Counted from the first letter of the stretch, positions 1 to 6,716 are shown. The stretch is DNA of 8,443 nt from an uncultured Oscillospiraceae bacterium (GCA_934667865.1 CAKUMR010000037.1:1-8443), one strand, 5' to 3'. Notes: generated by a model not told the origin, from the sequence alone. Numbers and translations: made by a program.

Positions 1-1448
1 AGCGCGGTGAGATTCTCTCCCTGCTGGGCGAGAACGGCAGCGGCAAGACCACGCTGATGAATATGCTGGCCGGTATCTACCTGCCGGATGAGGGCGAGAT
101 CCTTGCCGACGGCAAGCCCATCTCCATCCGTTCGCCGAAGGACTCCTTCAATCACAAGATCGGCATGATCCACCAGCACTACAAGCTCGTGGACGTTTTT
201 ACCGCGGCGGAAAATATTGTCCTCGGTCTGGATGAGGGCGGCCGGCTGGATATCAAGGCCACCAATGCAAAGGTCAGGGAGATCTGCGACCGCTACGGTT
301 TTGACATCGACCCGGAGCAGAAGATCTATGATATGTCCGTTTCGCAGAAGCAGACCGTCGAGATCGTCAAGGTGCTCTACCGCGGCGCGGATATCCTGAT
401 TCTGGACGAGCCGACCGCGGTTCTGACCCCGCAGGAAACCGAGAAGCTCTTCGCCGTCCTGCGGAATATGAAGAAGGACGGCAAGGCTATTGTCATCATC
501 ACCCATAAGCTCAATGAGGTCATGGAGCTTTCCGACAAGGTCGCGGTCCTGCGCAAGGGCAAGTACATCGGCACCGTCAATACCAGCGAAACCAACCCGC
601 AGGCACTGACGGACATGATGGTCGGCCACAGCGTCACGCTGAATATCGACCGTCCGAAATACGACCGCCCCGAGGAGCGTCTGGTGCTCAGCGAGATCAC
701 CTGCTTTGACGGTGAGGGCGTAAAAAAGCTGGATAATGTTTCCTTCACCGCCAACAGCGGCGAGATCCTCGGCATCGCCGGTATCGCCGGCTCCGGTCAG
801 AAGGAACTGCTGGAAGCCATCGCCGGTCTGTACCCCGTCGCACACGGCTCCATCCGCCACATTCCCAAGGACGGCCGTCCCAGCGAGCTGGTCGGCAAGA
901 CGCCGATGCAGATCAAGAAAACCGGCGTTTCTCTGGCCTTTGTGCCGGAAGACCGCCTCGGCATGGGTCTGGTCGGCTCCATGGGCATGACCGGCAACAT
1001 GATGCTGCGCAGCTGGAAAAAGGGCAAGGGTGCCTTTGTCAACCGCCGCGACCCCAACCAGCTCGCCATGCAGGTCTGGAAGGAGCTGGAGGTCGTCACG
1101 CCCGGCACCGAATACCCGGTGCGCCGCCTCTCCGGCGGCAACGTGCAGAAGGTCCTCGTCGGCCGCGAGATCGCAAGCTCGCCCTCCGTCCTGATGAGCG
1201 CCTACGCCGTGCGCGGCCTCGACATTAACACCTCGTATACCATTTATAATCTGATGACGCAGCAGAAGATGAACGGCGCGGCCGTCGTCTTTGTCGGCGA
1301 AGATCTAGACGTGCTGCTGGAGCTGTGCGACCGGATTCTGGTCCTCTGCGGCGGCAAGGTCAGCGGCATCGTCGATGCCCGCACCGCCACCAAGGAAGAG
1401 ATCGGTCTGCTGATGACCCGCGTCGGAGGAAAGGAGGCAGTTCAGTAA
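1..1448 (+). CDS. nupO: Nucleoside-type ABC importer, double ATPase subunit (5' partial)
   Basis: This subunit would power import of nucleosides (or a related small solute) by hydrolysing ATP on the cytoplasmic side of the two permeases encoded next. The gene enters from the left edge; the first whole codon is at 3 and 481 residues are visible, so about 20-30 N-terminal residues are missing compared with a NupO-like protein of about 510. Two ABC domains lie in tandem. The first has a sound Walker A, GENGSGKTT (27-53), and Walker B, ILILDEP (393-413), but a weak signature, MSVSQKQ (333-353). The second has a degenerate Walker A, GIAGSGQKEL (780-809), a canonical signature, LSGGNVQK (1128-1151), and a degenerate Walker B region, SAYAVRGLD (1197-1223). 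This layout is typical of the NupO/RbsA/MglA family. The stop TAA overlaps the next ATG by one base. The family is certain; the substrate is inferred from the paired permeases. Confidence 0.93.
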   Translation, partial: RGEILSLLGENGSGKTTLMNMLAGIYLPDEGEILADGKPISIRSPKDSFNHKIGMIHQHYKLVDVFTAAENIVLGLDEGGRLDIKATNAKVREICDRYGFDIDPEQKIYDMSVSQKQTVEIVKVLYRGADILILDEPTAVLTPQETEKLFAVLRNMKKDGKAIVIITHKLNEVMELSDKVAVLRKGKYIGTVNTSETNPQALTDMMVGHSVTLNIDRPKYDRPEERLVLSEITCFDGEGVKKLDNVSFTANSGEILGIAGIAGSGQKELLEAIAGLYPVAHGSIRHIPKDGRPSELVGKTPMQIKKTGVSLAFVPEDRLGMGLVGSMGMTGNMMLRSWKKGKGAFVNRRDPNQLAMQVWKELEVVTPGTEYPVRRLSGGNVQKVLVGREIASSPSVLMSAYAVRGLDINTSYTIYNLMTQQKMNGAAVVFVGEDLDVLLELCDRILVLCGGKVSGIVDARTATKEEIGLLMTRVGGKEAVQ

Positions 1449-2536
1449 TGCAGGAAAAGAAAATGCCCTTGATTCGCCTCGCAAAGCGCGACAATATGGA
1501 CCCGCGCAAGGTCTGGGCGATCCGCATCGGCTCCATCCTGATCGCGCTGCTGCTCGGCTCTCTGGTCATTCTGATCACGGGCAACAACCCCTTCACCGCC
1601 TACGGCACGATGATCTCCGGCGCGCTCGGCAAAAAGACCGCCATCCGCCAGACCGTCAAGATCGCCGTTCCCCTTCTTGGCTGCGCGCTGGCCATCGCTC
1701 CCTGCTTCCGGATGCGCTTCTGGAACATCGGCGCCGAGGGTCAGATCACCGCAGGCGCCATCGCTGCGACCTACTTCGGCCTCTACTGGGTCGATAAGCT
1801 GCCCTCCGTCCTGCTGCTGATCGTCATGGCCGTCGCCGCGGCACTTGCCGGCGGCATCTGGGGGCTGATTCCCGCTTTCTTCAAGGCCAAGTGGAACACC
1901 AACGAAACCCTGTTCACCCTGATGATGAACTACATCATTATCGGCGTGGTCTCCTGGCTGCAAGGCGGCCCGTGGGAAGGCCGTCCCGGCTCGCAGATCA
2001 TCCCGCAGTTTGACCGCGCTGCCTGCCTGCCTAAGGTGTTCGGCGTCCATTGCGGCTGGATTATCGTACTGGTTCTGGTGGTATTCATCTTCATCTATAT
2101 GCGCTATACCAAGCACGGCTATGAAATCGCCGTCATTGGCGACTCCGTAAATACCGCCCGCTATGCAGGCATGAACGTCGGCCGCATCATGATGCGCACC
2201 ATGCTCCTGTCCGGCGCGATCAGCGGTATCGTCGGCTTCATCGTCGTCTCCGGCGCGAACGGCACGCTCTATAACGGCGTCGCGGACGGCGTGGGCTTCA
2301 CCTCCATCACCGTCGCATGGCTCAGCCAGCTCAACGCCTTTGCCATGATCGTCATTTCCATGATGCTGGCCGTCCTCTCCAAGGGCGCGGAAACCCTGCA
2401 AACGCAGCTCAGCGTCCCGGCCTCCATCTCCGACATCATCACGGGCCTGCTGCTGTTCTGTATGCTGGGCTGTGAGTTCTTCATCAATTATCGTCTGATC
2501 TTCCGCGGTAAGCACCAGGAAACGGAGGCGGCATAA
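1448..2536 (+). CDS. nupP: Nucleoside-type ABC importer permease subunit 1
   Basis: Integral membrane permease of the BPD_transp_2 family, 362 residues, one half of the channel energised by the upstream ATPase. The ATG at 1448 overlaps the preceding stop (TAATG), and AAGGAGG at 1431-1437 sits 10 nt ahead, which fixes this start although the frame is open from further upstream. A charged N-terminus (residues 1-20) is followed by a first membrane segment (about 23-44) and further hydrophobic segments around 71-86, 120-145, 204-218, 252-270, 297-311 and 328-348. Family landmarks are FRMRFWNIGAEGQ (87-99), NETLFTLMMNY (152-162) and GDSVNTARYAGMN (231-243), the latter probably cytoplasmic and contacting the ATPase. 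The motifs fit NupP of Bacillus subtilis and not ribose or galactose permeases. The exact nucleoside specificity cannot be read from the sequence. Confidence 0.93.
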   Translation: MQEKKMPLIRLAKRDNMDPRKVWAIRIGSILIALLLGSLVILITGNNPFTAYGTMISGALGKKTAIRQTVKIAVPLLGCALAIAPCFRMRFWNIGAEGQITAGAIAATYFGLYWVDKLPSVLLLIVMAVAAALAGGIWGLIPAFFKAKWNTNETLFTLMMNYIIIGVVSWLQGGPWEGRPGSQIIPQFDRAACLPKVFGVHCGWIIVLVLVVFIFIYMRYTKHGYEIAVIGDSVNTARYAGMNVGRIMMRTMLLSGAISGIVGFIVVSGANGTLYNGVADGVGFTSITVAWLSQLNAFAMIVISMMLAVLSKGAETLQTQLSVPASISDIITGLLLFCMLGCEFFINYRLIFRGKHQETEAA

Positions 2537-2537
2537 T

Positions 2538-3530
2538 ATGGAACATTTCATTACATTATTTATCGCACTGATCGTTGCGGCAGTCACCTACGGCACGCCG
2601 CTGCTCTTTGGCACACTGGGCGAAGTTCTGACGGAAAAATCCGGCAACCTCAACCTCGGCGTGGAGGGCATCATGTTCATGGGCGGCGCATTTGGTCTCG
2701 GCGGCGTGTTCTACTATGAAAAGCTCGTCGCCTCCCCCAGCGGCCCCGTCGCCATCCTGATCGGCATCCTGTTTGCCTTCCTCGCCGGTGCGCTGGCCTC
2801 GCTGATCTTCAGCTTCATCACCATCACGCTCCGCGCAAACCAGAATGTCACCGGCCTTGCGCTGTCCATCTTCGGCACGGGTGTAGGCCAGTTCATGGGC
2901 GAATTCATGCGCGTGCGCGAGGGCGGCTATGTCGCCATCGGCAACGTGCTGAAAAACTACTTCATCGCCTCTCCCTTCCCGAAATTCCTTCAGGAGATCC
3001 CCTACGTCGGCAAGATCCTGTTCAGCCACAGCTTTTTCTTCTACCTCGCCGTGGTGCTGGCCGTCGGTATGTACTGGTACCTGATGAAGAGCCGTTCCGG
3101 TCTGTATCTGCGCTCCGTGGGTGAATCCCCCGCGACCGCCGATGCCGCCGGCATCAACGTCACGCGCTATAAGTACCTTGCTACCATCATCGGCGGCGGC
3201 ATCTCCGCCGTCGGCGGCATGGTCTACATCACCACCATTGCAGGCTGCGTCTGGAACCACGAGGGTCTGTCCGGCGAGGGCTGGCTGGCCGTCGCGCTGG
3301 TCATCTTCTGCACGTGGCGTCCACTCTCGGCCATCTGGGGCTCCGTGCTCTTCGGCGCACTGATGATCCTCTACCTGCGTCTTCAGCTTTCCTTCATCCC
3401 CACGCAGCTTTACAAGATCCTGCCCTATGTCGTGACGGTCATTGTCCTTGTCGTTTCCAGTATGCGCAACAACAAGGAAAAGCAGCCGCCCGAGGCACTG
3501 GGTCAGTCCTACTTCCGCGAGGACCGCTGA
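2538..3530 (+). CDS. nupQ: Nucleoside-type ABC importer permease subunit 2
   Basis: Second permease half, 330 residues, expected to pair with the upstream permease as a heterodimer in the cytoplasmic membrane. The ATG follows the previous stop after one base, and GGAGG at 2524-2528 lies 9 nt before it, so the two permeases are translationally coupled. The N-terminal stretch EVLTEKSGNLNLGVEGIMFMGG (residues 29-50) is the hallmark of NupQ-type subunits. Later landmarks are GESPATADAAGINVTRYKY, about residues 196-214, and WNHEGLSGEGWLAVAL, about 239-254. The protein is strongly hydrophobic with a short charged tail. It is the last gene of the operon and is closed by a strong terminator 12 bases after the stop. 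The substrate-binding lipoprotein (BmpA/NupN-like) normally found with this set is not in the window and would be expected upstream. Confidence 0.93.
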   Translation: MEHFITLFIALIVAAVTYGTPLLFGTLGEVLTEKSGNLNLGVEGIMFMGGAFGLGGVFYYEKLVASPSGPVAILIGILFAFLAGALASLIFSFITITLRANQNVTGLALSIFGTGVGQFMGEFMRVREGGYVAIGNVLKNYFIASPFPKFLQEIPYVGKILFSHSFFFYLAVVLAVGMYWYLMKSRSGLYLRSVGESPATADAAGINVTRYKYLATIIGGGISAVGGMVYITTIAGCVWNHEGLSGEGWLAVALVIFCTWRPLSAIWGSVLFGALMILYLRLQLSFIPTQLYKILPYVVTVIVLVVSSMRNNKEKQPPEALGQSYFREDR

Positions 3531-3542
3531 ATTCTCCCTTCC

Positions 3543-3574
3543 GTCCGCCGCAGCTTCCTGCGGCGGACTTTTTT
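3543..3574 (+). terminator. Intrinsic terminator of the nup operon
   Basis: A perfect 11-bp GC-rich stem, GTCCGCCGCAG (3543-3553) with CTGCGGCGGAC (3558-3568), has a CTTC loop and is followed directly by six T residues (3569-3574). It begins 12 bases after the nupQ stop and should end the importer transcript. Confidence 0.93.
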
Positions 3575-3773
3575 AGCGACGCTATCCGCATATCTATACA
3601 AATCGCCGGAATTTCTTTCCGTTTTCCCGGCATTTTTCTATCGGTGTATTTTAATTTTGCAGGTGTATTCTTATTGCAAATTCTTTATATCACTTATGCC
3701 GCAAATCAAAATATTTGTTAGTTTTGTACAAAATTTTTGATCAAAATTTCACATCCGGTTTGTAAAAAAATGA
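3575..3773. other. AT-rich intergenic region upstream of the base permease
   Basis: About 200 bases without a credible gene. The region is much richer in A/T than its surroundings. It contains an interrupted hairpin (GCCGG at 3605-3609 with CCGGC at 3627-3631, then ATTTTT), which might be a weak second terminator but has a long loop. It also holds an imperfect palindrome, CAAAATATTTG (3707-3717), and the two tandem 12-bp palindromes described separately. I see no purine-riboswitch aptamer, no small ORF with a convincing ribosome binding site and no tRNA. Confidence 0.6.
3722..3746. promoter_or_regulatory. Two tandem 12-bp palindromes, candidate operator
   Basis: TTTTGTACAAAA (3722-3733) and TTTTGATCAAAA (3735-3746) are each perfect palindromes. 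They share TTTT and AAAA arms, differ only in the order of the central bases (GTAC versus GATC), and are separated by one base. Their centres are 13 bp apart. They end 27 bp before the -35 box of the base-permease promoter, a position suited to an activator or a looping repressor. No known regulator is assigned; the B. subtilis PurR box looks different. Confidence 0.45.
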
Positions 3774-3802
3774 TTGCGAAACTGTGAATTGTTTGTTATG
3801 AT
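3774..3802 (+). promoter_or_regulatory. Sigma-A promoter of the base permease
   Basis: The -35 is TTGCGA (3774-3779), the spacer is exactly 17 bp, and the -10 is TATGAT (3797-3802). A TG at 3794-3795 makes an extended -10. Transcription should start near 3809, giving a leader of about 115 nt before the ATG at 3924. Confidence 0.75.
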
Positions 3803-3808
3803 AGAAGC

Positions 3809-3923
3809 AAGGAATTGAGCCGTTTCCCCCTGTGCTTCATGCCGGAGCGCAGAGGGGGCGGATGTCATTTTCCGGCAGAAAAACGCTTGCGACGAGCGGC
3901 GGAATAAAAAGTGGAGGTATTTC
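3809..3923 (+). ncRNA. Structured 5' leader of the base permease, possible H-type pseudoknot
   Basis: The predicted leader holds stem 1, CCCCCT (3826-3831) with AGGGGG (3853-3858), continued by TGC (3833-3835) with GCA (3849-3851) across one G-G mismatch. Seven bases inside its 13-nt loop, TGCCGGA (3840-3846), are perfectly complementary to TCCGGCA (3871-3877) downstream, the topology of an H-type pseudoknot. Loop lengths (4, 2 and 12 nt) are sterically reasonable. A short hairpin, CGCT (3884-3887) with AGCG (3895-3898), follows, then the ribosome binding site GGAGG (3913-3917) 6 nt before the ATG. It does not match the purine riboswitch or another class I can name. It may be a regulatory leader, but chance complementarity is possible in GC-rich sequence. 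Confidence 0.4.
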
Positions 3924-5330
3924 ATGGAAAAGTTCTTTGGACTGAAAAAACATGGCACGACCGTAAGAACAGAAGTTCTTGCCGGTATTACCACATTCAT
4001 GGCAATGGCTTACATCCTGATGGTCAACGCCGGTATGTTCGGCAATCTGGGTGACGGCTACTACAACGCGGTTTACATCGCTACCGCAATCTCCGCCGTG
4101 ATCGGCACCGTCCTGATCGGACTGCTGTCGAATCTGCCCCTCGCACAGGCCTCCGGCATGGGTCTGAACGCATTTTTCGTCTTCTCCGTCTGCTTCGGCA
4201 TGGGCTTCTCCTACGCTAACGCGCTGGTCATGGTTCTTGTCGACGGCATCGTTTTCATCCTGCTGACCGTCACCGGTCTGCGCCGCGTTATCTTCGACGC
4301 CATTCCGAAGGCTGTCAAGACCGCAATCTCCGCAGGTATCGGCCTGTTCATCGCTTTCCTCGGTCTGCAGAACGCCGGCATCATCGTCAACAGCGATTCC
4401 ACGCTGGTCGACCTGCACTCCTTCAACATCGTTTTCAATGACAGCGTCACCTGGGCACAGATCATGCCGCTCATCCTGACCATTGTCGTTGTCATCGCCA
4501 TCGGCGCAATGTCCAAGAAGAAGGTCAAGGGCGCCGTGTTCTGGGGCATGATCGGCGGCGCAGTCGTCTACTACGTCCTCGGTCTCATCACCGTCGAAGG
4601 CTTCTATGACACCGCGATCAAGGCAAACTTCTCCCTGAACATTCTCGCTCCCTTCAAGGATTTCGCAAACCTCGCATTCGGCAAGGTCTTCACGGAAGGC
4701 TTCGACTTCTCCGCATGGATCGGCGCCAACGGCGTGGGCAGCTTCGTCGTCACCTTCCTGACCACGATGCTTGCATTCTGCATGGTCGATATGTTCGATA
4801 CCCTCGGCACCCTCTTCGGCGCCTGCTCCGTCGGCGGCCTGCTTGATGAGAAGGGCAATGTTCCCAACATGGATAAGGCAATGCTGGCCGATGCAATCGC
4901 AACCTGCGCCGGTGCTGTCTGCGGCACCTCCACCGTCACCACCTTCGTTGAATCCTCCGCCGGTGTTGCAGAGGGCGGCCGTACCGGCCTCTCCTCCATG
5001 TTCACCGCGCTGCTGTTCTTCATCGCGATGTTCCTCGCTCCGGTCGCTGCCATGATCCCGTCCTGCGCGACGGCTGCGGCACTGATTTACGTCGGCATCC
5101 TGATGATCGGCGGTGTCAAGAACATCGAATGGAGCGATCCTGCGGAAGCGGTTCCCGCGTTCCTGACCATGGCCATGATGCCCTTCTCCTACAACATCTC
5201 CTATGGCATCGCCTTCGGCCTCATCTCCTACATCCTCATCAAGATCTTCACCGGCAAGATCAAGGAGATCAACGTTGGCACCTGGATCATCGGTCTGCTC
5301 TTCACGATCATGTTCTTTGTCGCCCGCTAA
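3924..5330 (+). CDS. NCS2/AzgA-group purine base permease
   Basis: Secondary transporter, 468 residues, that should import nucleobases with protons across the cytoplasmic membrane for salvage. The closest characterised relatives in family terms are the guanine/hypoxanthine permeases PbuG and GhxP and the adenine permease AdeP. The start is supported by GGAGG 6 nt upstream. Family landmarks are GTTVRTEVLAGITTFMAMAY (residues 11-30), QASGMGLNAFF (75-85), KTAISAGIGLFIAFLGLQNAG (132-152), FDTLGTLFGA (291-300) and GTSTVTTFVESSAGVAEGG (334-352); the glutamate in VES (343) lies in the segment that binds the base in this fold. A dozen or more hydrophobic segments follow the usual pattern and the length is normal. 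It has its own promoter and leader and is flanked by terminators, so it is probably a single-gene unit. Guanine, hypoxanthine, adenine and xanthine cannot be told apart here, so no symbol is given. Confidence 0.92.
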   Translation: MEKFFGLKKHGTTVRTEVLAGITTFMAMAYILMVNAGMFGNLGDGYYNAVYIATAISAVIGTVLIGLLSNLPLAQASGMGLNAFFVFSVCFGMGFSYANALVMVLVDGIVFILLTVTGLRRVIFDAIPKAVKTAISAGIGLFIAFLGLQNAGIIVNSDSTLVDLHSFNIVFNDSVTWAQIMPLILTIVVVIAIGAMSKKKVKGAVFWGMIGGAVVYYVLGLITVEGFYDTAIKANFSLNILAPFKDFANLAFGKVFTEGFDFSAWIGANGVGSFVVTFLTTMLAFCMVDMFDTLGTLFGACSVGGLLDEKGNVPNMDKAMLADAIATCAGAVCGTSTVTTFVESSAGVAEGGRTGLSSMFTALLFFIAMFLAPVAAMIPSCATAAALIYVGILMIGGVKNIEWSDPAEAVPAFLTMAMMPFSYNISYGIAFGLISYILIKIFTGKIKEINVGTWIIGLLFTIMFFVAR

Positions 5331-5346
5331 ATTGTACTTATACAGA

Positions 5347-5377
5347 ACGCAGGGAGCTTTCGCTCCCTGCGTTTTTT
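5347..5377 (+). terminator. Intrinsic terminator of the base permease
   Basis: A perfect 11-bp stem, ACGCAGGGAGC (5347-5357) with GCTCCCTGCGT (5362-5372), has a TTTC loop and a six-base T run (5372-5377). It starts 16 bases after the permease stop. Confidence 0.93.
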
Positions 5378-5401
5378 GTAGTCACAAAACATAAACAAAG
5401 A

Positions 5402-5431
5402 AATCCGGGGCAGGTTTCCCTGCCCCGGATT
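5402..5431. terminator. Bidirectional terminator between the base permease and hpf
   Basis: A perfect 13-bp stem, AATCCGGGGCAGG (5402-5414) with CCTGCCCCGGATT (5419-5431), has a TTTC loop. On the plus strand it is followed by ATTCTTTTCTATTTTATT. On the minus strand it is followed by a T-rich tail, TCTTTGTTTATGTTTTG. It lies 13 bases beyond the hpf stop and most likely ends hpf, while backing up the preceding plus-strand terminator. Confidence 0.85.
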
Positions 5432-5444
5432 ATTCTTTTCTATT

Positions 5445-5984
5445 TTATTCTACATCTTCGATCAGGCCGTAGCCGCCGTCGTTTCTCTTGTAGACCACTG
5501 CAAAAGCGCCCTCATTTTCCTCATCGCGGAAGGCGAAGAAGCTATGCTCCAGCAGGTTCATCTGTAAAATGGCCTCCTCGCGGGTCATGGGCTTCATCGG
5601 GAACTGCTTGGTGCGCACGATCTCGAACGTGCTCTCTTCCTCCGCTTCCGGCGCAAAGGACGTGACCTCCGCAGAGCGGACGAACGCATCCTGACGCAGG
5701 CGGCGAGCCAGACGGGTCTTGTTCTTGCGGATTTGGCGCTCAATGGTCGCCACCGCAGCGTCGATGGACGCATACATATCCGAGGTCGCTTCGCTTGCAC
5801 GGAAGTAGGTGTTTGCAGCGTGCACCGTAATCTCGACGCGATTACGGTCTTTTTCTACAGAAAAGGCGACAAGTGCCTCCGCATCATCTTTGAAAAAACG
5901 TTCCAGCTTCATCACTTTCTTCTCGGCATAAGCGTGGACGCTCGCTGGTAAGCTGACTTTTTTCTCGGTGAACTGGAATTTCAT
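5445..5984 (-). CDS. hpf: Long-form ribosome hibernation promoting factor
   Basis: A 179-residue protein that binds the 30S decoding centre and, in its long form, drives 70S dimerisation into inactive 100S particles when growth slows. The N-terminal RaiA/HPF domain covers about residues 1-95 (MKFQFTEKKVSLPASVHAYA, with a basic helix around 82-99, ERQIRKNKTRLARRLRQD). A variable acidic linker (about 105-118) leads to the C-terminal dimerisation domain, about 119-177, with the typical KQFPMKPMTREEAILQMNLLEHSFFAF (126-152) and VVYKRNDGGYGLIE (163-176). Both domains are complete and the length is normal. AAAGGAG (plus-strand positions 5994-6000) lies 9 nt before the ATG. The gene has its own predicted promoter inside the preceding inverted repeat and a strong terminator behind it. 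Confidence 0.96.
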   Translation of the reverse strand: MKFQFTEKKVSLPASVHAYAEKKVMKLERFFKDDAEALVAFSVEKDRNRVEITVHAANTYFRASEATSDMYASIDAAVATIERQIRKNKTRLARRLRQDAFVRSAEVTSFAPEAEEESTFEIVRTKQFPMKPMTREEAILQMNLLEHSFFAFRDEENEGAFAVVYKRNDGGYGLIEDVE

Positions 5985-6023
5985 AGTAAGTCGCTCCTTT
6001 CGATGTTCGGTTGTAAGAAAAAT

Positions 6024-6060
6024 ACTGTGGTATCTTCCTCTGAGGATATGATACCACAGT
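6024..6060 (-). terminator. Inverted repeat: terminator of the DUF4364 gene overlapping the hpf promoter
   Basis: The arms ACTGTGGTATC (6024-6034) and GATACCACAGT (6050-6060) are perfect 11-bp complements. The interior can form a further 4-bp stem (6036-6039 with 6043-6046). Read on the minus strand the hairpin is followed by ATTTTTCTTAC, fitting a terminator placed 12 bases after the DUF4364 stop. The -10 box of hpf lies in the arm transcribed first, so the same DNA could also act as a two-fold operator. Confidence 0.7.
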
Positions 6061-6076
6061 TTTCTGCTTTTTTCAA
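6048..6076 (-). promoter_or_regulatory. Sigma-A promoter of hpf
   Basis: On the minus strand the -35 is TTGAAA (6076-6071), the spacer is 17 bp and the -10 is TATCAT (6053-6048), preceded by TGG, an extended -10. The -35 overlaps the stop codon of the DUF4364 gene (6073-6075). Transcription would begin near 6041, in the loop of the inverted repeat, leaving a leader of about 55 nt. Confidence 0.7.
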
Positions 6077-6615
6077 GTCCCTTCCTCGTCAGATGTCACG
6101 AGGAGCTGATCCATGATGCTCCGGTAGATCGCCTCGGCGTTCTTGGAGAACGCGCCGGCCAGACGGTAGGCGTGCTTCTGCGTGGGCGCCATCAGCTCCA
6201 TTTTCAGCAGGTCGCCCGCATCATCGTTCAGGCTCATCAGGACGGAATAGTCGCCGCCCTCACGCTGCTGCACCGTCGTCTTGACAAAGCTGCTGCGCCG
6301 CACCGCGCGGTTGAACTCGTCCACTGCCGCGCCCGCCCGCTGCATTACGGGAAATGCGATCGCATCCTGTGTGATGGCGCAGGCCTCGCGGCCCTTTTCG
6401 GTGATCACATAGCGCTCACCCTCCACCGGCTCCAGATGTCCGGACTCCACCATCTGCGGCACCGCCTGTGCCACGTCAAAATAGCTCAATCCATCGTCCT
6501 GATAAGAAAGCTCATAGATTTTTTGCAGATCCACCGGGTACATCGCCCGCGACATGATGTACAGGATCAGAACCTTCACGTCCAGCATATCGTGAATAAA
6601 ACCGTGCCGCTCCAT
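6073..6615 (-). CDS. DUF4364 family winged-helix protein
   Basis: A 180-residue protein recognisable as the DUF4364 family of Clostridia, whose function has not been established to my knowledge. The N-terminal part (about residues 9-77) has the look of a winged helix-turn-helix: helices at HDMLDVKVLILYIMSRAM and DVAQAVPQMVESGHLEPVEG, then the wing strand RYVITEKGREA (68-78). The C-terminal half (about 85-172) has helix VMQRAGAAVDEFNRAVRR, a beta-type stretch (VKTTVQQREGGDYSVLMSLND) and a terminal helix, resembling a sensing or dimerisation domain. It is probably cytoplasmic and may bind DNA, by inference only. The start is supported by AGGGAG (plus 6624-6629) 8 nt upstream and by a near-consensus promoter. 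It is followed by hpf with a terminator between, so the two genes are probably separately controlled. Confidence 0.85.
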   Translation of the reverse strand: MERHGFIHDMLDVKVLILYIMSRAMYPVDLQKIYELSYQDDGLSYFDVAQAVPQMVESGHLEPVEGERYVITEKGREACAITQDAIAFPVMQRAGAAVDEFNRAVRRSSFVKTTVQQREGGDYSVLMSLNDDAGDLLKMELMAPTQKHAYRLAGAFSKNAEAIYRSIMDQLLVTSDEEGT

Positions 6616-6644
6616 TTTATTTTCTCCCTCATTTTCTTTTCTTT

Positions 6645-6673
6645 ATTATAGCGCGCACCGCCCGACTTGACAA
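6645..6673 (-). promoter_or_regulatory. Sigma-A promoter of the DUF4364 gene
   Basis: On the minus strand the -35 is TTGTCA (6673-6668), the spacer is 17 bp and the -10 is a perfect TATAAT (6650-6645). This is the best vegetative promoter in the window. The start of transcription should be near 6638, giving a short leader of about 23 nt. Confidence 0.85.
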
Positions 6674-6681
6674 CTTATTTT

Positions 6682-6709
6682 CACGGTTTCCTGAAAAATT
6701 GCATACACT
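6682..6709 (+). promoter_or_regulatory. Sporulation-type promoter of dpaA-dpaB (sigma-K or sigma-E)
   Basis: CATACACT (6702-6709) fits both the sigma-E -10 pattern CATACANT and the sigma-K -10 pattern CATANNNT. A CACG at 6682-6685 with a 16-bp spacer resembles the short sigma-K -35 (AC core). No sigma-E -35 is evident. Known biology favours sigma-K, which drives spoVF in the mother cell of B. subtilis. Transcription would start near 6716, so the leader would be only about 17 nt. Confidence 0.5.
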
Positions 6710-6716
6710 GAGGCAG

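Noticed and set aside
1442..2587. Long minus-strand open frame of 381 codons antisense to the first permease
   Set aside because: It is a shadow of the permease codon pattern, with a D/H/G/Q-rich low-complexity translation and no family resemblance.
3605..3637. Second terminator after the nup operon (GCCGG with CCGGC, then ATTTTT)
   Set aside because: Only 5-7 bp with a bulge and a loop of 12-17 bases; too weak to call next to the perfect terminator just before it.
3575..3923. A guanine/adenine purine riboswitch in front of the base permease
   Set aside because: I looked for the conserved aptamer core (TATA start, ATANGG, TCTACC, GACTA) and did not see it; the leader folds differently.
6667..6709. 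A plus-strand sigma-A promoter for dpaA using the perfect TTGACA at 6667-6672
   Set aside because: No acceptable -10 lies 16-18 bp downstream (6690-6695 reads CCTGAA). The hexamer is explained as the reverse of the DUF4364 -35 box.
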